Source: Nocardia sputorum
Lineage (GTDB): Bacteria; Actinomycetota; Actinomycetes; Mycobacteriales; Mycobacteriaceae
DNA: 64,000 nt
NCBI RefSeq assembly: GCF_027924405.1
Contig: NZ_AP026978.1
Location: 2,108,001 to 2,172,000 of the forward strand
Reading direction: 5' to 3'
Numbering within the stretch: the stretch's first letter is position 1; every line of letters begins with the position of its first letter. The position numbers and the translations under genes were made by a program. Shown piece by piece: positions 25,341-34,180 of the stretch. The notes beneath the pieces are model-generated. The model made no database searches. It was not told the DNA's origin and saw only the letters and a program-made list of their open reading frames with translations.

Positions 25341-25586
25341 GTGGCGGAACACGGAAGCGGTGCTCGTGAAGGCGCCGAAGGCGTCGTCGAAGACGTCAAG
25401 GGCAAGGTGAAGGAAGCGGCCGGTACCGTCACCGGTCACCAGGACCTGAAGGACGAAGGTCGCGCGCAGCAGGACAAGGCGGAATCGCAGCGCGAGGCGG
25501 CCGGCAAGGAAGCCGCGGCCGAGAAGGCTCGTGCCGAGGCCGACGTCGACGAGGCCCGCCAGTCCGCGCATCAGCACGGACGGTAG
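25341..25586 (+). CDS. CsbD-like stress-response protein
   Basis: 81 residues, highly charged (Ala/Glu/Lys/Gln). Pattern EGVVEDVKGKVKEAAGTVTG followed by HQDLKDEGRAQQDK matches the CsbD repeat KGKxKExxGxxTGNxxLxxxGxxxQ. In Bacillus csbD is sigma-B dependent; the molecular role is unknown. GTG start with AGGAGG six bases upstream. Monocistronic, ended by a strong hairpin. Confidence 0.85.
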   Translation: MAEHGSGAREGAEGVVEDVKGKVKEAAGTVTGHQDLKDEGRAQQDKAESQREAAGKEAAAEKARAEADVDEARQSAHQHGR

Positions 25587-25616
25587 CCGCACGCCGATTC
25601 GTCCCACCGCAGACGC

Positions 25617-25650
25617 CCCGCCGCCGTCAGCCGAAGCTGACGGCGGCGGG
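25617..25650. terminator. Bidirectional terminator hairpin
   Basis: CCCGCCGCCGTCAGC-CGAA-GCTGACGGCGGCGGG, a perfect 15-base-pair stem with a tetraloop, placed between the convergent CsbD-like gene and the 75-residue ORF. Confidence 0.85.
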
Positions 25651-25672
25651 TGTGTGTCCACACGGGAGCACC

Positions 25673-25900
25673 TCAGGCGTACGGCTCGACGGCCACTACG
25701 TAGTCGAGGCCCCGGACCAGTTCGGCGGTTCCGGGCGCCGAGGAGATGACCAATCGATTCGCGCCGCCGTCCTGAACCACTTCGGCGCCGGTTCTCTTCA
25801 GCCAGTCGAAGAACTGCGACCGGATCGCCGCGAGCGCGGCCTCGTCGGCGACCTCACCCGGATTCAGCAGGATGAGGTATCGGCGGTCTTGCGCTGACAT
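25673..25900 (-). CDS. Conserved small hypothetical protein (75 aa)
   Basis: 75 residues from ATG 25900, which has GAGAGGAG upstream; the longer frame upstream has no support. Sequence: a short beta-alpha-beta pattern (RYLILLNPGEVAD, FFDWLKRTGAEVVQDGG, NRLVISSAP, LDYVVAVEPYA), small enough for a single ferredoxin-like or ACT-like unit. No cysteines in the core, no signal peptide. Function unknown; convergent with the CsbD-like gene. Confidence 0.7.
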   Translation of the reverse strand: MSAQDRRYLILLNPGEVADEAALAAIRSQFFDWLKRTGAEVVQDGGANRLVISSAPGTAELVRGLDYVVAVEPYA

Positions 25901-26113
25901 ACAGCTCTCCTCTCGGTCATCCCGGGGACATAGTCGGATCAGCGGGCTCGCCTTCTCATCGGCGACGGACCCCGTCGTCGGATATGTGGCGAGTTCGCAG
26001 GTCACACGAACACTCGCCCCTGATGACTCGGGCTGCGAGTCGGCCGGGTGCTGCCCGAAGTCTAGGGGTCCCGGAGGTGGGCGTGCTGCTCGTCGGCGGT
26101 GTGGCGAGCCGGT

Positions 26114-27331
26114 TCAGCGTGCAGGCCCGGACCCGTCCGCCGCCCGGTGGGCGGCGCTGACCGCACGCTTGGCGATAGCCCACCGGTGCACCTCGGAAGG
26201 CCCGTCGTAGATGCGGAACGGCCGCACTTCGCGGGAGAGGCGGGCCAGCGGCAGGTCGTCGGAGACGCCGAGGCCGCCGCACAACTGGATGCTCCGGTCG
26301 ATGATGCGGAAGATCGCCTCGGCGGCGAAGGTCTTCGCGATCGAGGTGGCGTTGCCCGCGTGCTCTCCGTTGTCGAGTTCCCAGCAGGCGCGCACCAGCA
26401 ACGCGCGGGTGGCGGCGATATCGATCTCGTTGTCGGCGATCATCTGCTGCGCCATGCCGAGATCGCCGATGCGCGCGCCGAAGCCTTCGCGCTGGGCGAC
26501 CCGCTCGACGGCGATGTCGTGGCCCCGCCGCGCCGCGCCGAGCCAGCGCATCACGTGGGTCATGCGGGCCGGGCCCAGCCGGACCTGGGCGTATTCGAAA
26601 CCGCGGTCGACAGCGCCGAGCACCGCTTCGTCGGGGACGAACATGTCCTCGAAGAAGACCTCGCAGTGGCCGCCGATCATGGCCCGGTCCAGCGTGGTGA
26701 TGTGCCTGCCCACGCGCAGACCGGGAGTGTCCGCGGGCGCGAGGAACATGGTCGCGCCGCCCCGCTGCCCCGGTTCGCCGGAGGTGCGGGCCATCACGAT
26801 GAAGAAGCCGGCCCCATCCGCGCCGGTGATGAAGTGCTTGTGGCCGTTGATCCGCCAGCCGCCGTCGGCCCGCACGGCCCGGGTGGCCAGTGCCGCCGGG
26901 TCGGAACCCGCGCCGGGTGCGGGCTCGGTCATCGCGAAGGCCGAACGCACCTCGCCCCGGGCGAGTGGTTCCAGATAGCGCGACTTCTGCTCCGGATCGG
27001 CGATGTGGGCGAGCATGTGGACGTTGCCCTCGTCCGGCGCGGCGATATTGAGCGCCGTCGGGCCGAACAGCGAGTAACCCGCTTCCTCGAACACCGGCGC
27101 GCGATCCGACATCGACAACCCGTGACCGCCGTATTCCACCGGCGCGTGCGGCGCGAAGACCCCGGCCTCGCGCGCCAGCTTGCTGAGGGTGACGCGCAGT
27201 CCGTCGCCCCCTGCGGCGGTGATGTCGCCGTTGTGTTCGTCCTCGATCGGCAGCACCGTCTCCCGCACGAACTCACGGGTGCGCTCGGTCAGCGCCCGAA
27301 CCTCGTCGGAATAGGTCAGATCGATCGGCAT
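26114..27331 (-). CDS. Acyl-CoA dehydrogenase
   Basis: 405 residues, full length. FAD-dependent alpha,beta-dehydrogenation of acyl-CoA. N-terminal helical domain, middle beta domain with AFAMTEPAPGAGSDPAALAT and GGWRINGHKHFITGAD, C-terminal domain with IQLCGGLGVSDDLPLARL and FRIYDGPSEVHRW. The YDGPSEVHR ending is typical of the ACAD10/11-like FadE branch that handles branched or hydroxylated acyl-CoAs. Divergent from an XRE-TetR fusion regulator whose operator sits in the shared 144-base gap. Confidence 0.92.
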   Translation of the reverse strand: MPIDLTYSDEVRALTERTREFVRETVLPIEDEHNGDITAAGGDGLRVTLSKLAREAGVFAPHAPVEYGGHGLSMSDRAPVFEEAGYSLFGPTALNIAAPDEGNVHMLAHIADPEQKSRYLEPLARGEVRSAFAMTEPAPGAGSDPAALATRAVRADGGWRINGHKHFITGADGAGFFIVMARTSGEPGQRGGATMFLAPADTPGLRVGRHITTLDRAMIGGHCEVFFEDMFVPDEAVLGAVDRGFEYAQVRLGPARMTHVMRWLGAARRGHDIAVERVAQREGFGARIGDLGMAQQMIADNEIDIAATRALLVRACWELDNGEHAGNATSIAKTFAAEAIFRIIDRSIQLCGGLGVSDDLPLARLSREVRPFRIYDGPSEVHRWAIAKRAVSAAHRAADGSGPAR

Positions 27332-27443
27332 CGCGCATTCCTCCTCGATATCCGGAGCTCGTCAGGAACCGAACGATCGCTCCATCTGAACACTGTCTCA
27401 CTGCCCGTGCACCCTGTCAAAGAGCGGAGTTCGGTAAAACAAG

Positions 27444-27472
27444 TAAAATCCTGAAGTTCAGTTATCCTGAAC
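27444..27472. promoter_or_regulatory. Promoter and overlapping operator palindromes of the acyl-CoA dehydrogenase/XRE-TetR gap
   Basis: TAAAAT (27444-27449) can serve as a -10. Just after it come CTGAA-G-TTCAG (27451-27461) and GTTCAG-TTATC-CTGAAC (27456-27472), two perfect palindromes sharing the half-site GTTCAG. They end 3 bases before the regulator's ATG. Confidence 0.6.
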
Positions 27473-27475
27473 ATT

Positions 27476-28336
27476 ATGGACAACGAGGCCGCCGCGCCAC
27501 ACGAGGCGATCCGGCGCGCGCGCCGTGCCACGGGGCTGTCACTGCGTGAAGTGGCCCGCCGTCTCGAGGTGAGTCCCGCGACGCTCAGTGCGATGGAGAC
27601 AGGCAAGACCGGGATCTCGATCGCCCGGCTCACCCGTCTGTCCGAGGTGCTCGGCGTGCCGGTCACCCACTTGCTCGGCGACGCTTCCCCCGCTGCCCCT
27701 CCGCGCCACCGCCGGGCCGTCTCCGAGCCGGGCTCGCCGGGCGGCTGGCGCGAGTTCGCCCCGTTGGACGTCGATCCGGTGCTGGCCGCCGCCCTCGCGT
27801 CGTTCGTCGAGTTCGGCTATCACGGCACGACCGTGCGCGCCCTCGCCCGGCGGGCGGGCACCAGCGTTCCCGGGCTCTACCACCACTATCGCGACAAGCA
27901 TGACCTGCTGGTCCGCATCCTCGACCTGACCATGGACGAATTGCACTGGCGAGTGCGCGCCGCCCGCGCCGACGGCCGCGACAGCGTTCACCGGGTGCGC
28001 CTGATCGTCGAAGCGCTGGCCCTGTTCCACACCCATCGCCGTGATCTCGGTTTCATCGGCGCCAGCGAGATGCGCAGCCTCTCGGCGAGCGAACGCGCGC
28101 GCATCGCCCGCTCCCGCCGTGAGATCCAAGCCATCCTGGACGACGCGATCGCCGAGGCCCATGCGGAGGGCCGCGTCGCGAGTCCCCACATCCGCGCGGC
28201 GGGCCGGGCCATAGCCACCATGTGCACCGCCATTCCCCAGTGGTTCCGCGAGTCCGGCCCGGCGACCCCGGAGGAAGTGGCCACGCAGTACGGCGACTTC
28301 GCCCTGGATGTGCTCGGCGTCGATCCGGTGAGCTAG
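27476..28336 (+). CDS. XRE-TetR fusion transcriptional regulator
   Basis: 286 residues with two DNA-binding domains. Residues about 8-65 are a Cro/CI-type HTH (GLSLREVARRLEVSPATLSA then METGKTGISIARLTRLSEVL). Residues about 95-150 are a TetR HTH (FVEFGYHGTTVRALARRAGT, SVPGLYHHYRDKHDLLVRIL), followed by a TetR ligand domain. Such tandem regulators occur in actinobacterial lipid catabolism. Divergent from the acyl-CoA dehydrogenase, whose transcription it probably represses; an acyl-CoA ligand is inferred from context. Confidence 0.85.
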   Translation: MDNEAAAPHEAIRRARRATGLSLREVARRLEVSPATLSAMETGKTGISIARLTRLSEVLGVPVTHLLGDASPAAPPRHRRAVSEPGSPGGWREFAPLDVDPVLAAALASFVEFGYHGTTVRALARRAGTSVPGLYHHYRDKHDLLVRILDLTMDELHWRVRAARADGRDSVHRVRLIVEALALFHTHRRDLGFIGASEMRSLSASERARIARSRREIQAILDDAIAEAHAEGRVASPHIRAAGRAIATMCTAIPQWFRESGPATPEEVATQYGDFALDVLGVDPVS

Positions 28337-28513
28337 CCGCGCGTTCGCGCCGGTGGCGGAGCACTCTCCGAGCCGGCCTGCGTGGACGCCGCCCCACCTT
28401 GGTGGTGATCGGGTCACCCCTTGGGGATCGGAGCTCAGCACTCGGGGGTCTGCTCGCGGCGGCGTGGACGGCGGACAGTAGGACAAGTCACCGCCAGTGA
28501 ACCGGAGCATCCC

Positions 28514-29455
28514 ATGTCGATTCTCAACGCAATCGCCGCCACGGCGGAACGGCGTGCCACGGTCTGGACCGAAGACGGCGTGGCGCTCGCGGTCCGCGAA
28601 TACGGCCCGCGCGACGCGGATCTCACCGTCGTCCTGTTGCACGGACACTGCCTGCGCACCGAATCCTGGACCTACGTCCGCACCGAGTTGCTGCGCCGAT
28701 ACGCCGGCGCCCGGATCGTCTGCTACGACCACCGCGGCCACGGCGAGTCCGCCGTGGCGTCCCGGCGGACCTACAACCTCGACCAGCTCGGCCGGGACCT
28801 GCGGGACGTTCTCGATGCCGTGGCCCCCACCGGGCCGGTCGTCCTCGCGGGCCACTCGATGGGTGGCATGACCGCCCTCACCTACGCCGGTCAGAATCCG
28901 CACGAGATCGGCACCCGCATCGTCGGCGTGGCCCTGCTCGCGACCGCCGCCGACGGGCTCGCCGACGCCGGGTTCGGCCGTCTGCTGCGCAACCCGGTCG
29001 TCTCCGCGTTCCAGGCGGCCGTCCGCCGCGCACCGGGGGCGATGCACCACGCGAAGTTGCTGGCCTGCCGGTTGTTCGCGCCGATCATCCGTACCGCGGA
29101 ATTCGGCGACCGTAAGGTGAGCGCGCGGGTGCTCGCCCTGGCCAACGCGATGCGCAACGAGACGCCGATCGTCACGATGGCCGGCTTCTTGAGCGACTTC
29201 ATGGTCTACGACCGAACCGACGCGCTCGCGCTGCTGTCCCGGATCCCCACGCTGGTCCTGTGCGGTTCCGCCGACTTGATGACGCCGCCGTCGCATTCCG
29301 TGGCGATGGCCGCCGCCGTCGAGTACTCGGATTTCGTGCTCGTCGAGGGCGCCGGTCACTCCGTGATCCTGGAGGAGCCCGGCCAGGTGGCGGCGGCCGT
29401 CGCGCGCTTGATGACGCGCGCAGGAGAGACCGCCGACCTCACCTACGCCGCGTAG
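28514..29455 (+). CDS. Alpha/beta-fold hydrolase
   Basis: 313 residues from ATG 28514 (MSILNAIAAT). Oxyanion region VVLLHGHCLRTESW near residue 42, YDHRGHGES, nucleophile Ser in LAGHSMGGMTAL near residue 115, acid Asp in LCGSADLMTP and His in EGAGHSVILEEP. The set is a complete catalytic triad. No signal peptide. Substrates of this family range from lipids to epoxides and haloalkanes; none can be chosen. Convergent with the acyl-CoA ligase, stops 12 bases apart. Confidence 0.87.
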   Translation: MSILNAIAATAERRATVWTEDGVALAVREYGPRDADLTVVLLHGHCLRTESWTYVRTELLRRYAGARIVCYDHRGHGESAVASRRTYNLDQLGRDLRDVLDAVAPTGPVVLAGHSMGGMTALTYAGQNPHEIGTRIVGVALLATAADGLADAGFGRLLRNPVVSAFQAAVRRAPGAMHHAKLLACRLFAPIIRTAEFGDRKVSARVLALANAMRNETPIVTMAGFLSDFMVYDRTDALALLSRIPTLVLCGSADLMTPPSHSVAMAAAVEYSDFVLVEGAGHSVILEEPGQVAAAVARLMTRAGETADLTYAA

Positions 29456-29467
29456 CCGCCGGAAAAT

Positions 29468-31000
29468 TCACACATATCGCTGCCGGAGTTTGCCCTTGAC
29501 CAGCTTCCCGGTGGGAGTACGAGGTAGATCGTCGGCGAAGTCGAAACTCCGGGGCACCTTGTAGTGGGCGATGCGCTCGCGCAGATAATCGCGCAGTTCG
29601 GCGGCAAGCTCTGGGCCCGGTTCGGCGCCCGGCGCCGGTTGGACGACGGCCATGACGGATTCGCCCATCTCCTCGTCGGGCACACCGATCACCGCCACGT
29701 CGAGCACCTTGGGATGCAGGGCGAGCGCGTCCTCCACTTCCTGCGGGTAGATGTTCACGCCACCGGAGATGATCATGAATGCTTTGCGGTCGGTGAGGAA
29801 CAGATAGCCGTCCTCGTCGACGTAGCCGATGTCGCCGGTGGTCGTCCAGGTCGGGTGGTCCGGGTGGACCGCCTCGGCCGTCTTGGCGGGGTCGTTGTGG
29901 TAGGCGAAGGGCACCGCGTCGCGTTCGAAGTAGATGGTGCCGATCTCGCCGGGGCGGAGTTCCGCGCCGTCGTCGCCGCACACCCGGATCGTCCCCAGAC
30001 CGGCGGTGCCGACCGAGCCCGGCTTGCGCAACCACTGCTCGCTGTCGATGAAGGTGGCGCCGTTGGCCTCCGTCGAGGCGTAGTACTCGTGCAGGATCGG
30101 GCCCCACCAGTCGATCATCGCGCGCTTCACGTCGACCGGACACGGTGCGGCCGCGTGCACGGCGACCCGCAGGCTGGACACGTCGTAGCGGGCGCGGACG
30201 GCCGCGTCGAGTTTCAGCATCCGCACGAACATGGTCGGCACCCACTGGCTGTGCGTCACCCGGTAGCGCTGGATGGCGGCCAACGCCTGTTCGGCGTCGA
30301 ACTTCTCCATGATCACGAGCGTTCCGCCGAGCGCGTGGACCACGCCGCCGAAGCGCAGCGGTGCGGCATGATAGAGCGGGGCGGGGGAGAGGTAGACCGT
30401 CTCGGTGTCGAAACCGTAGAGCGGGCCGAAGATCGCGGTGTAGGTGTCACCGGGCGCGTCACCGACCTGCCGGTCCGACAGCGGTTGTTCGATGCCCTTG
30501 GGGCGTCCGGTGGTGCCCGAGGAATAGAGCATGTCCGCGCCCCGCGGCTGGTCCGGCAGTGGCTCGGGGGACGCGGCGGCCCGGGCATCCTCATAGGACT
30601 TGTAACCCTGCACCGGACCACCGAAGGCGAGACGGATGTCGACCGCCGGGGTCTGCGCCACGATCTGCTCGGCGGCGTCGGCGACACCGGCCGACACGAT
30701 CAGGGCCCGAGCCCCGCAGTCGTTGACGATGTAGCTGATCTCGCTCGGCGACAGATGCCGGTTGACCGCGGTGATGTAAAGCCCGGTTCGCAGTGCGGCC
30801 CAGTACACCTCGTAGATCTTCGGGTCGTTTCCGGAGAGCAGCGCGACGTGGTCGCCCTTGCGCAGGCCCGCGTCGTGCAGGTGCCGGGCCAGCCGGACCG
30901 AGTTCTCCTCGAGTTCCCGGTAGGTCAGCACCTCGCCGGTCTCGGCGCGGACAATAGCCGGTTTGCCAGGGAAACGGTCGACGTGTGCGCCGGGGTACAT
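29468..31000 (-). CDS. Acyl-CoA ligase (FadD-like, AMP-binding)
   Basis: 510 residues from ATG 31000 with AGGAG four bases upstream; the 51 extra codons of the longer frame are not coding-like. ANL superfamily enzyme that activates a carboxylic acid as acyl-AMP and then acyl-CoA. Motifs: MLYSSGTTGRPKGIEQ (A3), YYASTEANGATF (A5), TTGDIGYVDEDGYLFLTDR (A7/A8) and the adenylation lysine in RTPTGKLVKGKLR (A10). Probably part of the same lipid/steroid catabolic neighbourhood as the acyl-CoA dehydrogenase; chain specificity unknown. Confidence 0.92.
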   Translation of the reverse strand: MYPGAHVDRFPGKPAIVRAETGEVLTYRELEENSVRLARHLHDAGLRKGDHVALLSGNDPKIYEVYWAALRTGLYITAVNRHLSPSEISYIVNDCGARALIVSAGVADAAEQIVAQTPAVDIRLAFGGPVQGYKSYEDARAAASPEPLPDQPRGADMLYSSGTTGRPKGIEQPLSDRQVGDAPGDTYTAIFGPLYGFDTETVYLSPAPLYHAAPLRFGGVVHALGGTLVIMEKFDAEQALAAIQRYRVTHSQWVPTMFVRMLKLDAAVRARYDVSSLRVAVHAAAPCPVDVKRAMIDWWGPILHEYYASTEANGATFIDSEQWLRKPGSVGTAGLGTIRVCGDDGAELRPGEIGTIYFERDAVPFAYHNDPAKTAEAVHPDHPTWTTTGDIGYVDEDGYLFLTDRKAFMIISGGVNIYPQEVEDALALHPKVLDVAVIGVPDEEMGESVMAVVQPAPGAEPGPELAAELRDYLRERIAHYKVPRSFDFADDLPRTPTGKLVKGKLRQRYV

Positions 31001-31705
31001 GCGGCTCCTCGGTGGAACAGGGCGGTCGATGGCCGACCGCCCGGCCTGCGCGGGTTCCCCGGACGCCCGGCCACGCGCCGGCACCCTGGTGTCCCGCAGA
31101 GCGGTTGCTCTGCCACCGACGATAGCTGAAAGTAAACGGTGATTCTGGTCCATTCACCAGAATTGGCGACGGGCTCCGGCTGCCTGCCCGCGGAGAGAGA
31201 GGGCCAACACCCGCCTCGGGTGCGGGGTGCCTGCCGACTGCGGCGCTCGAGGCGCCTTCCCGATGTACAGAACGTCGGTGCAGCGGAGAACTCGGTCGTG
31301 ACGGTGCGTTTGGGCAGGACCAGCGCATGGCCCTTCGGGTGGCGGGTAGTCGAAGGGTCATGAACTGTCCCGGGAACACACCGCTGGAACCTGGGATCGA
31401 CGAGAGGCCGGCGTCGAGATCCGTCGCACCGGTCCTGGCAGGCATTCGGGGCGGAATTTCCCCAAATCCCTGTCCACACAATGCGAAAGAGCGACAGCAG
31501 AGTTATCAGAGATCGAGCTGGTCGATGTCGAAACGCAACATGGACGCATAAAAACGACGAAAACCGTTGTACAACAATATAAAGCCACATGTGGGCAAAT
31601 GATCGTTACATGACCTGAGCTGGACCGCGCGGAGCCATTGCACCCTCCAGGGCTTTCCCGCAATGCGGGACCATCCATTCTTGGGAATATCCATAGCATA
31701 AATCC
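31001..31705. other. Gene-poor interval with an AT-rich promoter zone
   Basis: About 700 bases. The left 450 bases are GC-rich with only arginine/proline-rich frames. The right part (from about 31480) is distinctly AT-richer and holds palindromes GTTGTACAAC (31566-31575) and CCACATGTGG (31585-31594), probably the promoter zone of the membrane protein that follows. No gene supported. Confidence 0.5.
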
Positions 31706-32446
31706 ATGGAAAACTCGACTCCTTGGAATAAAGCTGAGAACCAGCACAGCCCGGCCGAAAATTCTGCTCACGAACCGGCCGAGAAGGAAGGCGGGCTGCG
31801 TATGGCCATCAACGGGAACTGGGGTTACGTTTGGGCGGCAGTCGGGAGCCTGATCACCTTCGGCTTGCTGTTCCGGCCGTGGCTCACCGTATCCGGACCC
31901 AACGGCAAAGCCGAAACCAACGCCTTCGGCCGCATCAACGCCTCTACCCGATACCTGACCGTCTGGTCGTCGTCGAAACCAATGGCTTTAGCTCACATCA
32001 CCGGTTTCTGGGCGCTCCTGACCACCGTCGCCGTCATCGTCTGTGTACTCACCGTGGCAGTCAATCTGCGGACCCGCAACAGAATACTCGAGCGCGCGAC
32101 AGCGATATCCTCGGTGGCAGTGGCGATCTGCACGATCTGCACCCTGCTCTACATCAACAGCAAAGCGCCGGAACTCAAGGAAATGACCTCGCGCCGATGG
32201 GATTTGGGCGGGCAGCTCGGATCAGTGATGTCATGGATGTTCGGCAACGACAAACTGCCGTTCCCCGGCATCAGCGAGACCCGCTACTCCACCTCCAGCC
32301 TCACCCGCACGGCGATACTTGCCTGCTTCACCTCTATCGGCTCGGCGCTTGCCGCCGGCATCCAGCAAATTCTCACGGGCGCCACCATGCCTTTCCGCCT
32401 ACCCTGGCGCCCTCCATCATCAGACCCCCACACCGACGGAACGTAG
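31706..32446 (+). CDS. Hypothetical multi-pass membrane protein
   Basis: 246 residues. A hydrophilic Asn/Glu-rich N-terminus of about 40 residues is followed by four probable transmembrane segments: WGYVWAAVGSLITFGLLF, the stretch from HITGFWALLTTVAVIV into the following VCVLTVAV, ISSVAVAICTICTLLYI and TAILACFTSIGSALAAGI. An in-frame Met at residue 33 (31802), with GAAGGAAGG upstream, is an alternative start. Codon usage is more AT-tolerant than the flanking core genes. Not recognised as a named family. Confidence 0.65.
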   Translation: MENSTPWNKAENQHSPAENSAHEPAEKEGGLRMAINGNWGYVWAAVGSLITFGLLFRPWLTVSGPNGKAETNAFGRINASTRYLTVWSSSKPMALAHITGFWALLTTVAVIVCVLTVAVNLRTRNRILERATAISSVAVAICTICTLLYINSKAPELKEMTSRRWDLGGQLGSVMSWMFGNDKLPFPGISETRYSTSSLTRTAILACFTSIGSALAAGIQQILTGATMPFRLPWRPPSSDPHTDGT

Positions 32447-32627
32447 AGCGCGCAGCCCGGATCAGTCGCTGCGGAAGCTGACCCTCGACCTGGCTCCGGC
32501 GAAGTGAGCGGAACACCCTGAGCGGCACGGCGACTCGCAGCAGAGCTGTGCTGTAAGGGCCCTTCGGCGATCTTCGCCGGTTATTCCACCCGAAGTGGGC
32601 AATACCGTCCATGGAGAGGTGAGAACC

Positions 32628-33569
32628 ATGAGCTTGATCCGAAATGCTGACAGATATCGATGGCGTCGCAACGGCGGACTGCGGCGAAGCCGGTGGCGGA
32701 CCGGGTACCGAAGTGGATGGCGCAACCGGTACGGGGGCCGGTGGCGGCGGCATGACAGCGGGCGGCCGCGCGGGTACGCGCGTTCGGGCGGGTTGGCAGG
32801 CGCCGCGCGATTCGGCTTCATCGCACGTGGTGTCGCGTACATTGTCATCGGCATTCTCGCGTTCATGCTGGCTGTCGGCGTCGCGCAGCACGAGCCGACC
32901 GCGGGCGGTGCGCTCGCCGCGCTCGCCGGCAAGCCGCTGGGCTATCTACTGCTGTGGATCCTCGCCCTCGGATTCGCCGCTCTGGCCGCGTGGCGGCTGG
33001 CGCAGGCCGCGGGCGCGCCGGCGGCGGGTTCGAACGGACCTCGGTTGCGCGCCTTGACTTTAGGGCTCATGTACGCCGTTGCGGCCTTCGTCGTTCTCCG
33101 GTTCGTCGTGGACGGCCGCACGCCGCCGCCCGGCGACGCCGTCGCACGGGATGTGACCGCCCGGATTCTGGGCTGGGACGGCGGGCAGGTGGTCGTCCTG
33201 TTGATCGGTCTGGCCATTCTCGCCGCGGGTGTGCTGACCACTCTGCGCGGGCTTCGTCTCGCCTTCGTCGACGACCTGCGCATGGGCTGGATGACCCAGG
33301 CATCCCGGGAGAGCGTGATCTGGCTGGGCCGCATCGGCTATCTGGCGCGCGGGTTGATCATCGTCGCCATCGGACTCGCCGCAGTGGTCGCGGCCGCCGA
33401 GTACGAACCGGCGAACGCCAAAGGCGTCGACGCCGTACTGCACGATTTCGCCGAGAGTGCCTTGGGTCCCTGGCTGCTCATCGCGGTTGCCCTGGGCCTG
33501 ATGGCGTTCGGCGTCCTGTCGTTCCTCCAAGCGAAATACCGGCGCACCTACGGAGGCGTCCCGGTGTGA
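32628..33569 (+). CDS. DUF1206 family membrane protein
   Basis: 313 residues from ATG 32628 with GGAGAGGTGAG upstream. The first 50 residues are very basic and aromatic (WRRNGGLRRSRWRTG), then three tandem DUF1206-type units, each a pair of helices: ARFGFIARGVAYIVIGILAF, LRALTLGLMYAVAAFVVLRF and IGYLARGLIIVAIGLAAVVA with paired downstream helices. Six transmembrane segments in total. The family is common in actinobacteria and has no established function. The Arg/Trp/Gly N-terminal tail is an unusual addition. Confidence 0.85.
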   Translation: MSLIRNADRYRWRRNGGLRRSRWRTGYRSGWRNRYGGRWRRHDSGRPRGYARSGGLAGAARFGFIARGVAYIVIGILAFMLAVGVAQHEPTAGGALAALAGKPLGYLLLWILALGFAALAAWRLAQAAGAPAAGSNGPRLRALTLGLMYAVAAFVVLRFVVDGRTPPPGDAVARDVTARILGWDGGQVVVLLIGLAILAAGVLTTLRGLRLAFVDDLRMGWMTQASRESVIWLGRIGYLARGLIIVAIGLAAVVAAAEYEPANAKGVDAVLHDFAESALGPWLLIAVALGLMAFGVLSFLQAKYRRTYGGVPV

Positions 33570-33591
33570 CCGAAACGGCATGAGTTTCCTG

Positions 33592-33636
33592 GCCACGCAT
33601 CCGGTCGGAGTTCGATCACCCGCCCGGATGCGTGGC
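33592..33636. terminator. Inverted repeat between convergent genes
   Basis: GCCACGCATCCGG and CCGGATGCGTGGC, perfect 13-base arms with a 19-base loop, between the stops of the DUF1206 and MarR genes. No T run, so a Rho-independent role is plausible but not certain. Confidence 0.5.
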
Positions 33637-33694
33637 ATATCGGCCAACGCTCCGCTCGGCGTCGAGATCGGCCGGATGCTCGGACCGATGCGAG

Positions 33695-34162
33695 TTACTC
33701 CCTGCCGGATCGCGTGTCGGCGGCAGCCGGGTCATACGGATCGGTGATCTCACGCAGCCTATGCAACGCCCGCCGTAGCTGTCCCATCGCCTCGGCGCCG
33801 AGATGCGCCGACCATTCCCGTTCGACGCGCTGGGCGACGGAGTTCGCGAACCCGGCTGCCCGCTCGCCACGGTCGGTCAAGCGCACGAGGCGAGCGCGGC
33901 GGTCGCTCGGATCGGGAACCCGCGTGACGTAACCGGCCCGTTCGACTTGGTCGATGAGGAAGCCCGCGGTCTGTTTCGTGATCTGCGCCCGTTCGGCGAG
34001 TTCGGTCAAGCGGGTGCCCGCCGCGTCGATCTGGGCGACGATCCTCGCTTGCGCGACGGTGAGGTCGCCGAAACCCGACTCGGCCAGGGCGCTCAGCACT
34101 CGCTGTTCCATCGCCCGGAAGGCTATCTGCATCAACAGGCCGACGTTGAGCTCCTCCGCCAT
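33695..34162 (-). CDS. MarR family transcriptional regulator
   Basis: 155 residues from ATG 34162 with AAGGAG five bases upstream (a Met five codons earlier is also possible). Winged helix: FGDLTVAQARIVAQIDAAGT, LAERAQITKQTAGFLIDQVE and wing VPDPSDRRARLVRLTDRG. Dimeric repressor type, ligand unknown. Its start is only 18 bases from the start of the divergent DinB-like gene, so binding there would control both. Confidence 0.88.
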   Translation of the reverse strand: MAEELNVGLLMQIAFRAMEQRVLSALAESGFGDLTVAQARIVAQIDAAGTRLTELAERAQITKQTAGFLIDQVERAGYVTRVPDPSDRRARLVRLTDRGERAAGFANSVAQRVEREWSAHLGAEAMGQLRRALHRLREITDPYDPAAADTRSGRE

Positions 34163-34180
34163 CCCACTCCTTGACATGCC

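Noticed and set aside
31358..31771. 137-codon minus-strand ORF
   Set aside because: Cys/Ser/Arg-rich, overlaps the start of the membrane gene, no ribosome site.
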